DNA of 64,000 nucleotides from Novosphingobium sp. (lineage in GTDB: Bacteria > Pseudomonadota > Alphaproteobacteria > Sphingomonadales > Sphingomonadaceae), in NCBI GenBank assembly GCA_016719755.1, contig JADJYM010000013.1, forward strand, positions 2,501 to 66,500. The letters run 5' to 3'. Below, one piece after another: positions 10,101 through 18,801 of the stretch. How positions within the stretch are numbered: the first letter of the stretch is position 1; every line of letters begins with the position of its first letter. The notes under the pieces are model-generated. The model did no database searches, was not told the origin of the DNA, and saw only the letters and a list, made by a program, of their open reading frames with translations. Both the position numbers and the translations under genes were made by a program.

Positions 10101-10750
10101 TGATCGACGATCCGATCCCGATGAACGAGGGTTGCCTTGCGCCCGTGACGATCCACGTGCCCGAAGGCTCGATGCTGAACCCCCGCTATCCCGCCGCCGT
10201 GGTCGCGGGGAATGTCGAAACCAGCCAGGCGGTGACCGACGCGCTGCTGGGCGCCTTCGGCGCGCTCGCTGCCAGTCAGGGGACGATGAACAACTTCACC
10301 TTCGGCAATGCGCGCTACCAGTATTACGAGACGATTGCCGGGGGTGCGGGTGCGGGGCCGGGCTTTGCCGGGGCGAGCGCGGTGCAGACCCACATGACCA
10401 ACAGCCGCCTGACCGATCCCGAAGTGCTGGAAGCCCGCTTTCCGGTGCTGCTGGAGGAGTTTGCGATTCGGCGCGGATCGGGCGGGGAGGGCCAGTGGCG
10501 CGGCGGCGACGGGGCGGTGCGGCGGCTGCGGTTTCTGGAACCGATGCAGGCGGGCATCCTCTCCGGCCGCCGCAAGACCGCACCGTTCGGGCTGGCGGGC
10601 GGGCTGGCGGGGGCCAGCGGGATCAACCGGGTGGAGCGCGCTTCGGGCGAGGTGGAAGTGCTGGACGCGACTGCCAGCGTGGACATGGCGCCAGGCGACG
10701 TGATGGTGATCGAAACGCCGGGCGGGGGAGGATTTGGAGCGCATGACTGA
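7157..10750 (+). CDS. 5-oxoprolinase / hydantoinase (HyuA-HyuB fusion)
   Basis: A 1197-residue protein in which the HyuA-like ATPase half (starting [25 protein letters not shown] and [10 protein letters not shown] later) is fused to the HyuB-like half (from about residue 680, [16 protein letters not shown], ending GGGGFGAHD). This is the architecture of ATP-dependent 5-oxoprolinase, which opens 5-oxo-L-proline to glutamate. The next two genes belong to DUF969 and DUF979, families associated with 5-oxoproline transport, and this supports 5-oxoproline over hydantoins as the substrate. The DUF969 start overlaps the end of this gene by 8 bases. Confidence 0.92.
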   Translation: MSESGTWQFWIDRGGTFTDVVARGPDGAVRTAKLLSEDPARAEDAAIAAIRQLSGAGAGLLPPCEVRMGTTVATNALLERKGEPTVLAITRGFGDALRIGTQERPELFVRQIVLPEPLHDAVIEIDERCSASGAVLRELDEGAAARAFAAAAAQGYRAIAIVLMHGWRFPAHEQRLAVLARAAGFTQVSVSHQVAPLIKLIGRGDTTLVDAYLSPVLRRYVDAFTAALGPDGQALFMQSGGGLVEGARFQGKDAVLSGPAGGIVGMARTAERSGAARVIGFDMGGTSTDVSHYAGEFERDSETRVAGARIRTPMLRIHTVAAGGGSICRFDAGRLVVGPESAGAVPGPACYRRGGPLTVTDCNVMLGKLIPAHFPSLFGPAGNQPIDREVVEQRFAELVEAIAAETGRRHAPQELAEGFVRIAVANMAHAIKQISVARGHDVTGYALSCFGGAGGQHACLVADELAIDTVLIHPLAGVLSAYGMGLAARAVLREASLGLPLGEAELAEVDAATGRLAVEAAEQLGIPPERTEVRLFLRREGSENAIELAPAPPEALAAAFAAAHRAQFGYDGSGALVIDRVRVEAIAGEGDSAALDWPLPAVSSTPLEQVICHLDGGTRQVPVYDRATLAAGFTAPGPLIVVDPLATTVVEPGWALGVDPDGTLRLTRTAPRALGRASGTEADPVRLEIFNGLFMAIAEEMGSALARSATSVNIRERLDFSCALFDAQGRLVANAPHMPVHLGSMGESVQTVLRARGQGADGRGIRRGDAYVLNAPYAGGTHLPDITVVTPVFIDKQGDVPDFFVAARGHHADVGGIAPGSMPPGSTTIAEEGVLLDNVLLLDEGRLREAELRALLSSGPYPSRNVDQNMADLAAQLAACARGAKGLAAACAEHGPGVVKAYMGHVHANAEEAVRRLVARLSDGSFRMEMDNGAVIAVAVSVDRAARHVTIDFAGTSAQLPGNFNAPFSVVRAATMYVLRTMIDDPIPMNEGCLAPVTIHVPEGSMLNPRYPAAVVAGNVETSQAVTDALLGAFGALAASQGTMNNFTFGNARYQYYETIAGGAGAGPGFAGASAVQTHMTNSRLTDPEVLEARFPVLLEEFAIRRGSGGEGQWRGGDGAVRRLRFLEPMQAGILSGRRKTAPFGLAGGLAGASGINRVERASGEVEVLDATASVDMAPGDVMVIETPGGGGFGAHD

Positions 10751-11408
10751 GGCGGTGAACCTGTGGGTCCTGTCCGGCATAGCGGTGATGATCGCGGGTT
10801 TCGCGCTGCGCTTCAATCCGCTGCTGGTGGTCGCGGCGGCGGCTGGCGCGACGGGGCTGGCGGCGGGACTTGATCCGGTCGCCATCGTGTCCGCTTTTGG
10901 CAAGGCGTTCAACGACACCCGCTATGTCAGCGTGGTGTGGATCGTGCTGCCGGTGATCGCGCTGCTGGAACGCCACGGCCTGCAGGAACGCGCGCGGGTA
11001 TTGATCGAGGACATGAAGGGCGCGACCTTTGCCCGGCTGCTCACCGGCTATCTGCTGCTGCGCCAGATCACCGCCGCACTGGGGCTTACCTCGATCGCGG
11101 GCCACGCGCAGACCGTGCGCCCGCTGGTCGCGCCGATGGCCGAGGCTGCGGCTGACCCGCAGGACGAGGCGACGCGCGAAGAGGTGAAGGCGCTGGCCGC
11201 CGCGACCGACAATGTCGGCCTGTTCTTTGGCGAGGACGTGTTTATCGCCATCGGCTCGATCCTGTTGATGAAGGGCTTCATGGCCCAGCAGGGGATCGAA
11301 CTGGCCCCGTTCGAACTATCGGTCTGGGCGATCCCGACCGCGCTGTTCGCCTTTGCGATCCATGCTTTCCGGCTGTGGCGGTTCCAGCGGCGAAGGCTGA
11401 CGCGATGA
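10743..11408 (+). CDS. DUF969 family protein, putative 5-oxoproline transporter subunit
   Basis: A 221-residue integral membrane protein with several hydrophobic segments. The sequences FGKAFNDTRYVSVVWIVLPVIALLERHGLQE and TDNVGLFFGEDVFIAIGSILLMKGFM are typical of DUF969. This family pairs with DUF979 and is associated with 5-oxoproline uptake. The start at 10743 overlaps the oxoprolinase end and its stop overlaps the next start as ATGA, so the operon is tightly coupled. It lacks any ATP-binding motif. Confidence 0.88.
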   Translation: MTEAVNLWVLSGIAVMIAGFALRFNPLLVVAAAAGATGLAAGLDPVAIVSAFGKAFNDTRYVSVVWIVLPVIALLERHGLQERARVLIEDMKGATFARLLTGYLLLRQITAALGLTSIAGHAQTVRPLVAPMAEAAADPQDEATREEVKALAAATDNVGLFFGEDVFIAIGSILLMKGFMAQQGIELAPFELSVWAIPTALFAFAIHAFRLWRFQRRRLTR

Positions 11409-12337
11409 TCGGTCTGGAGCAGGTCTATCTGGTCGCCGGGCTGTGCTTTGCGGCCTTTGCGCTGCTGTCGGCGCGCGATGGCGGCAATCCCCGGCGCTGG
11501 CTGAACGCCGCGTTCTGGGGGCTGCTGGCGCTGTCGATGCTGGCGGGGGACCGGCTGGGCGATTTCGGCAATGGGCTGCTGGTGCTGGCGCTGGTCGCGA
11601 TTGCCGCGCTGGGCCTTGGGCGTGGCAGCGGGGGGGCGAGCGTGGAGGAGCGCAGCGCCGAAGCCGCGCGCCACGGCAACCGCCTGTTCCTGCTGGCGTT
11701 GGTTATCCCGCTTACCGCGCTGGCCGGAACGCTGGCATTCAAGCACTTGCCCGCGCTGGTCGATGCGAAGCAGGTGACGCTGGTCAGCCTGTCACTCGGC
11801 GTGCTGCTGGCGCTGGGCGTGGGCATGGTCTGGCTGCGCCCGCGCACGCTCGCTCCGCTGGAAGACGGGCGGCGGCTGATGGACGCGGTGGGCTGGGCGG
11901 CGATCCTGCCGCAGATGCTCGCCAGCCTTGGCGCGGTGTTTGCGCTTGCCGGGGTGGGCGAAGTCGTCGGCGGGCTGATGAGCGGGGTGATCCCCGAAGG
12001 CAGCCTGCTGGCCGCCGTGATCGCCTATGGCCTGGGCATGGCGCTGTTCACCATGGTCATGGGCAATGCCTTTGCCGCCTTCCCGGTGATGACCGCCGCG
12101 ATCGGGCTGCCGCTGCTGATCCACCAATACCACGGCAACCCGGCGGTGGTGGCGGCGATCGGGATGCTCGCGGGATTCTGCGGAACGCTGATGACGCCGA
12201 TGGCCGCGAACTTCAACGTGGTCCCCGCCGCGCTGCTCGACCTGAAAGACCGCAATGCGGTGGTCAAGGCGCAGATCGGCACGGCCCTGCCGCTGCTGGT
12301 TGTCAACATCGCCCTCATCTGGTTCCTGGCCTTCTGA
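11405..12337 (+). CDS. DUF979 family protein, putative 5-oxoproline transporter subunit
   Basis: A 310-residue polytopic membrane protein. Conserved DUF979 stretches include DAVGWAAILPQMLASLGAVF, VMGNAFAAFPVMTAAIGLP and GFCGTLMTPMAANFNVVPAALLDL. It is the partner of the DUF969 protein and together they are thought to import 5-oxoproline. Start and stop are both overlapped by neighbouring genes (ATGA before, TGATG after), so synthesis should be stoichiometric with its partner. Confidence 0.88.
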   Translation: MIGLEQVYLVAGLCFAAFALLSARDGGNPRRWLNAAFWGLLALSMLAGDRLGDFGNGLLVLALVAIAALGLGRGSGGASVEERSAEAARHGNRLFLLALVIPLTALAGTLAFKHLPALVDAKQVTLVSLSLGVLLALGVGMVWLRPRTLAPLEDGRRLMDAVGWAAILPQMLASLGAVFALAGVGEVVGGLMSGVIPEGSLLAAVIAYGLGMALFTMVMGNAFAAFPVMTAAIGLPLLIHQYHGNPAVVAAIGMLAGFCGTLMTPMAANFNVVPAALLDLKDRNAVVKAQIGTALPLLVVNIALIWFLAF

Positions 12338-13332
12338 TGCACAGTCTCAACCCCGCCATCGCCGCGCGCTTCATGGCGCTGACCAGCGGCCACCTGACCC
12401 GCGAATATCCGCACAAGCTCGACCACGTGCTGGACGGACCGGAGGACGCGCAGACGCCAAGTGCGCTCCACCCGATCTTCCACGGCAGCTTTGATTGGCA
12501 TTCCTGCGTCCACGGCTGGTGGCAGGTGCTGCGGCTGGCGCGGCTGTTTCCCGATCTGGAGCAAGCGGCCGGGGTGCGCGAACTGGCCGCACGGATGCTG
12601 ACGGCGGACAATTTTGCGGTGGAAACCGCCTACCTCGCCCGCCCCTCCGCGCGCGGGTTCGAGCGGCCCTATGGCTGGGCCTGGGCGCTGGCCTTGCAGG
12701 GCGAGATGCGGCGGCACGATGCGCCGTGGGCGGGCCATGCGGACGCGTTTGCGGCGGCCTTTGCGGCGCGGTTCCATGCCTTCCTGCCACTTCAGACCTA
12801 TCCGATCCGGGTCGGCACCCATTACAATTCCGCCTTCGCCATGACCTTGGCGCGCGACTGGGCGGCGGAGCACGATTGCGTGCTGGTCACCCTGATCGAC
12901 ACCCGAGCGCGCGACTGGTTCGGCCAGGATCGCAGCTGTCAGGCGTGGGAGCCGGGTGGGGACGAGTTCCTGTCCTCCGCGCTGTGCGAGGCGCTGGTGA
13001 TGAGCCGGGTACTGGGCGCGGAATTCGCCCGGTGGTTCGATGCGTTCCTGCCCGATGCGGCGCAGGGCCTGCCCGCTACGCTGTTCAGCCCCGCCTCGGT
13101 CAGCGACCGCAGTGACGGCAAGATCGCGCACCTTGATGGCCTCAACCTCAGCCGCGCCTGGTGCTGGCGGGCGATTGCCCGCGCGCTGGGGGAGGGGCAT
13201 CCGGTTTGCATGAGGGCGCGCGAGACGGCGGACCTGCACCTCGCCGCCGCGCTGCCGCACGTGGCGGGCGACTACATGGGCGAGCACTGGCTGGCGAGCT
13301 TCGCGCTGCTGGCGTTGGAAGCGGGGGGCTAA
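12337..13332 (+). CDS. DUF2891 family protein
   Basis: A 331-residue soluble protein of the DUF2891 family, recognised by YPHKLDHVLDG, HPIFHGSFDWHSCVHGWWQVLRLARLFP and HLDGLNLSRAWCWR. No catalytic function is established. Several conserved His/Trp/Asp residues suggest an alpha-helical (alpha/alpha toroid-like) enzyme. It is translationally coupled by TGATG to the transporter, which suggests a step in 5-oxoproline or pyroglutamyl-peptide use. Its TAA stop (13330-13332) overlaps the TAG stop (13329-13331, minus strand) of the convergent kinase gene. Confidence 0.85.
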   Translation: MHSLNPAIAARFMALTSGHLTREYPHKLDHVLDGPEDAQTPSALHPIFHGSFDWHSCVHGWWQVLRLARLFPDLEQAAGVRELAARMLTADNFAVETAYLARPSARGFERPYGWAWALALQGEMRRHDAPWAGHADAFAAAFAARFHAFLPLQTYPIRVGTHYNSAFAMTLARDWAAEHDCVLVTLIDTRARDWFGQDRSCQAWEPGGDEFLSSALCEALVMSRVLGAEFARWFDAFLPDAAQGLPATLFSPASVSDRSDGKIAHLDGLNLSRAWCWRAIARALGEGHPVCMRARETADLHLAAALPHVAGDYMGEHWLASFALLALEAGG

Positions 13333-14210
13333 GCCAGCCCCCGGCGGCCCAGTTCGATCGCGCCGGTAATCCCGGCATCGTTCCCCAGCTGCGGCGTCAC
13401 GATATAGCGCTCCAGCCCGGGATCGAGATGGGGCGAGTGGATATAGCCCGCGAACCGGGCCTCCGCCGCGCGGCGCAGCGCCTCGATCAGGCCGGGCACC
13501 TGCATCACCCCGCCGCCGAAGATCAACCGCTCGGGCATATGGGTCAGCAGCAGCACGGCGGCGAGCTGGGCAAGGTAGTGGGCGATCAGTTCGATCCGGT
13601 CCACTCCGGCCAGTTCCCCGCCCCAGCGCGCGCGGATCGCGGTGCCACTGGCCATCCCTTCCACGCAGTCATGGTGGACGCGGCAGGCGCCCGCGAAGAC
13701 ATCGCCGGGCAGGCGCGCGACCGGAATGTGGCCCGCCTCGTAATGCCCGAACCCGCCCAGCGGCACGCCGCCCCGCACCAGCCCGGCGCCGATCCCGGTG
13801 CCGACCGTGGTATAGGCGAACAGGCCGCAGCCGCGCCCGGCGCCCGCCAGTCCTTCGCCGATCGCGGCGGCGTTGACATCGGTGTCGCAGACCACCGGCA
13901 CGCCGAATTCGGCCAGCGCGCGCAGGAAGTTCGCGCCCGGCCAGCCGGTCTTGGGCGTGGTTGTGATCGTGCCGTAGCCGGGCGAGGCGGGATCGTTGTC
14001 GAACGGGCCAAAGCTGCCCACCCCGAAGGCGGCGATGGGGCCATGCGCCGCGCCTGCCTGCCGGAAAAAGGCGCACATCTGCGGAAAGGTCGCGTCGGCC
14101 GAGGTGCTGTCAATCCGCCCGCGCGCCAGCACGGTGCCGTCCTCCCGCGCCAGCGCCAGGACGAATTTCGTGCCGCCAGCCTCCACCGCTCCGATCAGCC
14201 GCTGATCCAT
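13329..14210 (-). CDS. ROK family sugar kinase (fructokinase-like)
   Basis: A 293-residue ROK kinase. It opens with the ATP-binding sequence GAVEAGGTKFVLALA, has the catalytic region VCDTDVNAAAIGE, the GTGIGAGLVRGG loop, and a zinc-type motif GACRVHHDCVEGMASG with the C..H..C spacing of ROK kinases. The order of motifs and length match bacterial fructokinase/mannokinase; sugar specificity is inferred. The ATG at 14210 follows CAGGAGG; a start 7 codons upstream is less likely. The gene is convergent with DUF2891, with overlapping stop codons. Confidence 0.9.
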   Translation of the reverse strand: MDQRLIGAVEAGGTKFVLALAREDGTVLARGRIDSTSADATFPQMCAFFRQAGAAHGPIAAFGVGSFGPFDNDPASPGYGTITTTPKTGWPGANFLRALAEFGVPVVCDTDVNAAAIGEGLAGAGRGCGLFAYTTVGTGIGAGLVRGGVPLGGFGHYEAGHIPVARLPGDVFAGACRVHHDCVEGMASGTAIRARWGGELAGVDRIELIAHYLAQLAAVLLLTHMPERLIFGGGVMQVPGLIEALRRAAEARFAGYIHSPHLDPGLERYIVTPQLGNDAGITGAIELGRRGLA

Positions 14211-14282
14211 CCGTCCTCCTGTTCCGGACATCTGGCCGGATCGGCGCGGATGGTGCCAGTGCGATGCGGCGCTGCCAAGCGC

Positions 14283-15635
14283 TCAGCGTGAACGCGTGGC
14301 CGACCAGCTGCCGGTGGGGTTGCCCCACTTGTTCCGGCCCGACCATTCGCCCGCCCCGCCGGTGCGGTCGACCACGCCGTTGAGGCTGCCCGAAAAGCTG
14401 ATATTGCCGACGAATTCCTGCTTCACCGAAAAGGTGCCGTTCAGCGTGGTGCGGATCATCCCGAGGTCCGAGACCGTGCCTGAAAACGATCCGCTGACCG
14501 GATCGCCCACGCACGGATACTTGGAGCAGACCCCGCTGAGCGTGCCCGAAACACTGGTGCCGGAAATGGTGAACCGGATCGATCCCGAACCCCCGCCGGA
14601 GAAGCGGCCGGTATAGGTGCCGGCAAAGCGGCCCGCGCCCAGCGGATCGGCCGCATCGGGATCCCACGGCCTGGTCGGATCGCGCCGCGCGTAGTTTTCG
14701 CGCAGTTCGTCATAGCGGGCCTGGTCGATCTTGCCGTCGGCCAGCTGCTGCATCACCCCGACCCACCGCTTGCTGTCCTGCCAGCGGACCTTCATCCCTT
14801 CCTCGTAAAGCGCCTGCTGTTCCGGGGTGCGGCGCCTGATCAGGCCGCTATCCTTGTCGAAATACATGTCGGCATCGATCGTGCGGACATTGCCGCGCTC
14901 GTCCATGATCTGGTTGACCGGCAACCATGGCTTGTTGAGGTAGCGTTCCTTGTATTCGGCCTCGCGCACTTCCTGCTCGCGCCTTTCCATTTCCTTCTCG
15001 ATATGATCCTCGAAGATCTTCTCGCCCGCCATGGTGCCCAGCAACTGCCCGCCGGGCATCCACGACATACCCGCCATGCCGATGCCCTGAAGCAGCTTCT
15101 TGGCCGCTTCCTTGAACAGCACGTTGGCCGCCCCCGTGGCATCGCGTTCCGAGGCATAGGCGGCGGCCTTGGACAGTGTTGAGGTCAGGTCGATCACTTC
15201 CATCAGCTTGGCCAGCGTTTCGAACCTGCCGCCAACCGACTTCTGGGTTTCGATGTTCTGGCGCATGTCCTTGGCGGTTTGCAGCCCTTCCTTGCGCAAT
15301 TCGGGCGACATTCCGGGGTTGGAGGCAAGGCCTTCCAGCCGCTTGATCATCTTGCTGCCCGCTTCGTGGCCATTGGACAGCGCCTCGCCGAACTCCCCGA
15401 CCGCTGCGCTATTGCGATCGGCGCCCAGCACTTCGGTAATGGCCGGGGTATGGGTCAGCCAGATGTCGACGGCGATGCCAGGGAAACTGGGGCCGCCGCC
15501 CTGATTGGGCAGAGCCAGCGTGCCCTGTGAAACCTGACCCGAAACCTGGCCCGACCCCGGCTGCGCGCCAAGCGGCTGGATTATCAGGGCAGCGCCAGCC
15601 AGCGCGGCGCTGGCGAGAAGCAGGGCGCGGTTCAT
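14283..15635 (-). CDS. Exported protein of unknown function with C-terminal beta-domain
   Basis: A 450-residue secreted protein I do not recognise. Residues 1-24 form a signal peptide ending PLGAQ. Residues about 60-330 are helical and highly charged, with a probable coiled coil at EDHIEKEMERREQEVREAEYKERY. The last about 110 residues (from RFAGTYTGRFSGGGSGSIRF) are Gly/Ser/Thr-rich alternating strands like a small beta-barrel and contain two cysteines (CSKYPC). The start follows GGGAGGTGAACA and overlaps the upstream gene's stop (ATGA), so it is coupled to the lipoprotein gene. Its helical core loosely resembles the exported protein at 18798-21344 in composition, not in alignable sequence. 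Confidence 0.72.
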   Translation of the reverse strand: MNRALLLASAALAGAALIIQPLGAQPGSGQVSGQVSQGTLALPNQGGGPSFPGIAVDIWLTHTPAITEVLGADRNSAAVGEFGEALSNGHEAGSKMIKRLEGLASNPGMSPELRKEGLQTAKDMRQNIETQKSVGGRFETLAKLMEVIDLTSTLSKAAAYASERDATGAANVLFKEAAKKLLQGIGMAGMSWMPGGQLLGTMAGEKIFEDHIEKEMERREQEVREAEYKERYLNKPWLPVNQIMDERGNVRTIDADMYFDKDSGLIRRRTPEQQALYEEGMKVRWQDSKRWVGVMQQLADGKIDQARYDELRENYARRDPTRPWDPDAADPLGAGRFAGTYTGRFSGGGSGSIRFTISGTSVSGTLSGVCSKYPCVGDPVSGSFSGTVSDLGMIRTTLNGTFSVKQEFVGNISFSGSLNGVVDRTGGAGEWSGRNKWGNPTGSWSATRSR

Positions 15636-16663
15636 TGTTCACCTCCCTTGGATGCAGCTTCGCCAAAGGCGCGGTAACTGACCACGTCGAGCCGGACGAG
15701 CTGGGCGCTGCCGCTGGTCTTGTCGGTCTTGAGCGCGATGGCGAGGCCCGGTTCAAGCTGCGAGGCGAGCATCAGCACCTCTGCCTTGTCCGTAGCGACA
15801 TAGGCCACCGGAGTCGCCGAATCGCGGACCTTGACGTTCAGCCTGGCGAGCGCCGCGACGCCCTGGGCCAGATCGCCTCCGCGCGCGGTCTTGCCGGTCA
15901 GGGCTTCGTCGCGCACCTCGCCCCATAGCCGGACGATGTCAGCGGACTTGCCGTCCGTGGCATAGACCGGAGCGATCTCTGCCTGGAAATCCTCGAACGG
16001 GACGGCGGCCAGCGTTGCCAGTCCGGCGCGTGTTTCGGACGGAATGGCGGCCAGCGGATCGCCGCTGCCGCCGAAAGCCGCGGTGAAAGCGGCGATGGTT
16101 TCGGCGGTAGTCCGGGCCAGTGCCTCGGGCGGGTAGAGATCCAGCGACTTCCACTTGCGCGCCAGCGACCAGGGCGGCGGCGATCCGCGCACCACGGCGC
16201 CCGGCAGCACTTCGGCCGAAACGATCCGCCAGCGCCCGTCGGCCTGCTGCTTCCAACCAGTCAGCAGCATGGTATCGCTGGCGGGGTGGTAATAGCCGAC
16301 CAGCGGCGCATCGCCATCGCCCCGCGCCACAGTGGTCAGCGCGGTCGACAGGAACAGCTGCCAGTTGCCCTCCCAGCCGGGAGTGGTGAAGAATTCGCCG
16401 CCCAGTTCCTTGATCCTGAGATTGGCCTCGGGCGTCCCGTAGGCCTGCAGGCCCTTGAGCAGGCCGATCGTGGCCAGCGCCCGGAATGTTTCGGCCTGGA
16501 TATGGAGCGCGCCGGGCGCGGCGGCGCCCGGCGCGGTGGCTGCCTGCTGCGCCTGCTCGCCCTGCGAACAGGCGGCGGGCAGGAACAGCAGGGCGGCGCA
16601 GCAGGCAAGTCCAAGCTGCCTTGGCCAGGCGGCCTTGCGCAAAATGGCGGATGGATCGGTCAT
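15632..16663 (-). CDS. Putative lipoprotein of unknown function
   Basis: A 343-residue protein with an unusually long n-region followed by a hydrophobic segment and lipobox LPAAC near residue 33, so probably a lipoprotein. The mature part begins with an Ala/Gln-rich linker. A domain follows with LVGYYHPASDTMLLTGWKQQADGRWRIVSAEVLPG; I do not recognise the family. The ATG at 16663 is preceded by AAGGGG. It is the first gene of a two-gene leftward operon with the exported protein downstream, and is divergent from the membrane-protein operon at 16810. Confidence 0.72.
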   Translation of the reverse strand: MTDPSAILRKAAWPRQLGLACCAALLFLPAACSQGEQAQQAATAPGAAAPGALHIQAETFRALATIGLLKGLQAYGTPEANLRIKELGGEFFTTPGWEGNWQLFLSTALTTVARGDGDAPLVGYYHPASDTMLLTGWKQQADGRWRIVSAEVLPGAVVRGSPPPWSLARKWKSLDLYPPEALARTTAETIAAFTAAFGGSGDPLAAIPSETRAGLATLAAVPFEDFQAEIAPVYATDGKSADIVRLWGEVRDEALTGKTARGGDLAQGVAALARLNVKVRDSATPVAYVATDKAEVLMLASQLEPGLAIALKTDKTSGSAQLVRLDVVSYRAFGEAASKGGEQ

Positions 16664-16809
16664 GGCATATCCCCTTTGCCCGCAGGCTGGCGCGAACCTG
16701 GTGTCTTGTCCTTGACGGCGCTCAACAACGGACTTGACGCAGGTCATGGGAATTGCCCAGCTTTGGTGGCCTTATTCCTTGCGGGTCGCACCTGAGGAGT
16801 CTGAAGCGC

Positions 16810-17805
16810 ATGGCACAAGGCCGTAATGCCGGGCTGGAATGGGAACTGGGCGTGCCGGTCCTGACCAACCGCTATCTGCTGGGGGCAATGCTGAAGGCCA
16901 TTCTGGGCGGCGCGGTTGGCTGTACCGTGCTGGTCGGAATTCCGCTGGCGGTGCAGGGCGAATGGGATGCGATCCCGCCCCTGCTGGCGATGTTCGCGCT
17001 GACCTTCGTGGTTGTGCTGGGGCTGGCCCTGCTGGTCAGCGGCCTGATTTTTCGCAACCGCATCCAGACGCGCTTCCGGATCGACGCCACCGGCATCGAA
17101 ATGACCCAGACCGACCGGACCGCGCGGGCGGGCAACCGCGCCGCGCTGATCGCGGGGCTGGTGCTGGGCAAGCCCGGGGCGGCTGGAACCGGGATGCTGG
17201 CGATCAGCCAGGAACAGCAGCGGCTGGACTGGGACGGCGCCTTTGCCGCGCGCTATGAACCGGCAACCGCGTCGATTTCGTTCCGCAACGGCTGGCGGAC
17301 CTTGCTGCGGGTCTATTGCCTGCCGGAAAACTATGCGGCGGCGGCGGCGATGATCGAAGCGGCGATGGCCCGCCATGCCACGGCGACGCGGGTGCCGGCT
17401 CGATCCCCGCTGGGGCGCTATCTGCTGCGCACCGTGGTGGTGATCGCCTGCAGCCTGCCGCTGCTGGGCATGGCCGAGGAATACGACCTGTCCGGCTTCA
17501 CGCCGTTCCTGATGCTGTGCTTCGCGCTGGCGATGGTCTGGCTGGTGCGGCCGCTGGCGCTGGTGGTGCTGGGCGTGCTGGCGTGGATGGGGCTGGAACT
17601 GGCCGCATCGCTGACCGAGCAGCGCGAATCGATGTTCGGCGGTGCGCCCTATCTGCGCTATGAAGTGCTGAGCGGCGATGACTGGGCGCTGCTGACGCTG
17701 TGCGGGATCTGCACGGCGGTGCTGGGCTGGCTGGCGGTCCAGACCTGGCGCGGGCGGATCGTTCCGGCGCTGACCCAGGACTGGGCGGATGCCGGCGATG
17801 ACTGA
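16810..17805 (+). CDS. Membrane protein of unknown function
   Basis: A 331-residue protein with two hydrophobic helices near the N-terminus (about 25-75), a soluble segment (RTRFRIDATGIEMTQTDRTARAG to YCLPENYAAAAAMIEAAM) and about four more helices after residue 195. The soluble segment has the look of a PH-like/YcxB-type domain, but this is tentative. The ATG at 16810 has GAGGAG at a slightly long spacing. It is the first gene of a rightward operon with overlapping junctions leading to the cyclase-toxin-like gene. Confidence 0.72.
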   Translation: MAQGRNAGLEWELGVPVLTNRYLLGAMLKAILGGAVGCTVLVGIPLAVQGEWDAIPPLLAMFALTFVVVLGLALLVSGLIFRNRIQTRFRIDATGIEMTQTDRTARAGNRAALIAGLVLGKPGAAGTGMLAISQEQQRLDWDGAFAARYEPATASISFRNGWRTLLRVYCLPENYAAAAAMIEAAMARHATATRVPARSPLGRYLLRTVVVIACSLPLLGMAEEYDLSGFTPFLMLCFALAMVWLVRPLALVVLGVLAWMGLELAASLTEQRESMFGGAPYLRYEVLSGDDWALLTLCGICTAVLGWLAVQTWRGRIVPALTQDWADAGDD

Positions 17806-18367
17806 GGCCGCGACAGACACCCCGATGCCGTTGTGGCGGACCCTGGCATCGCTGATGCTTGATCCGGGCGGCGTGGTGCGGCGCGGGCTGGGCGATGTGG
17901 GCCCGGCCGCGGCGCTGGCGATCCCGGCCACCGCCTTTACCCTGTTCTTCCTCCAGTCCGGGCTTGACCGGGTGCGCGGCGGCACCATCGACGGGACGGG
18001 GGTGGGGCTGCTTGCCGCTGCCGGGCTGGGACTGGGCACGCTGGGCGTGGCGCTGGTCGCGCTGACGGCCTGGGGGGCGGTGCGCGCGCTGGGGGGCACC
18101 ATCGCCATGGCCGACGCGCTCAAGACCTTCGCGCTCTGCTATGCGCCGACGCTGGTCTACACGCTGCTGGGGATCGCCTGCAATCTGGCCTTTGGCTGGA
18201 ATACGGCGCTGGCCTTTGGCGTTACCGGGGTGCTCTGGGCGCTGGGGCCGATGACCGGTGCGGTGCGCGAAATGCTGGGCGGGCGGCTGTGGCCGGCGCT
18301 GGCGCTATCGACATTGTGCGGCCTGCTGATCCTGTTCGGCTGGTCGCGGCTGGCGGTGCTGGCATGA
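17798..18367 (+). CDS. YIP1-like membrane protein
   Basis: A 189-residue protein with about five hydrophobic helices. The N-terminal WRTLASLMLDPGGVVRRGLGDVGPAAALAIPATAFTLFFLQSGLDRVRGG and the later TFALCYAPTLVYTLLGIACNLAFGW resemble the Yip1 domain. Function is unknown. The start overlaps the upstream stop by 8 bases; an ATG 9 bases earlier is also possible. The stop overlaps the next start as ATGA. Confidence 0.7.
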   Translation: MTEAATDTPMPLWRTLASLMLDPGGVVRRGLGDVGPAAALAIPATAFTLFFLQSGLDRVRGGTIDGTGVGLLAAAGLGLGTLGVALVALTAWGAVRALGGTIAMADALKTFALCYAPTLVYTLLGIACNLAFGWNTALAFGVTGVLWALGPMTGAVREMLGGRLWPALALSTLCGLLILFGWSRLAVLA

Positions 18368-18801
18368 GCGCGGCGCGGATCGACACGCCCGCGGCGCTGG
18401 CCGCGCTTGCCGTGCTTGGCTGGCTGAGCGGCGGCGCCGCAATGGCGCTGGCCGGGCCGCTGCTGGTGCTGGCGTTGTTCGCCCCGCTGCTGGCAGTGGT
18501 CGCCAGCGCCAACCCGCAGCGCAAGGCCGATCCCGGACTGTTCGCGCTGCTGATGCGCGGGATGCTGGCTGCCGTGCCCTTTGCCCTGCTGGCGCTGGCC
18601 AGCCGTTACGGGCTGGGCTGGGACGCCGGGCAGGTGTTCGCCGGTGCCGCCATCGCGGCGGGCGGCGGCGGCGCGGCGCTGGAATTTAGCCGCGCGGGCT
18701 GTGGACGGATCACCGGGGTCGTGCTGCCCGGCCTGTGGGCATCGCTGGTGGTCATGGCCTGGATGCTGGCCAGCACCATGCTGAAGGGAGCCGGACTATG
18801 A
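18364..18801 (+). CDS. Small membrane protein of unknown function
   Basis: A 145-residue, very hydrophobic protein with about four membrane helices and short loops. I do not recognise a family. It overlaps the upstream gene by 4 bases (ATGA) and the downstream exported-protein gene by 4 bases (ATGA), so it is an integral part of this operon and its product probably acts with its neighbours in the inner membrane. Confidence 0.7.
   Translation: MSAARIDTPAALAALAVLGWLSGGAAMALAGPLLVLALFAPLLAVVASANPQRKADPGLFALLMRGMLAAVPFALLALASRYGLGWDAGQVFAGAAIAAGGGGAALEFSRAGCGRITGVVLPGLWASLVVMAWMLASTMLKGAGL

Noticed and set aside
7313-10918. A 1201-residue open frame antisense to the oxoprolinase gene
   Set aside because: Its composition (His/Arg/Gly-rich, no family motifs) is that of a GC-rich shadow frame; the plus strand encodes a clear oxoprolinase over its whole length.
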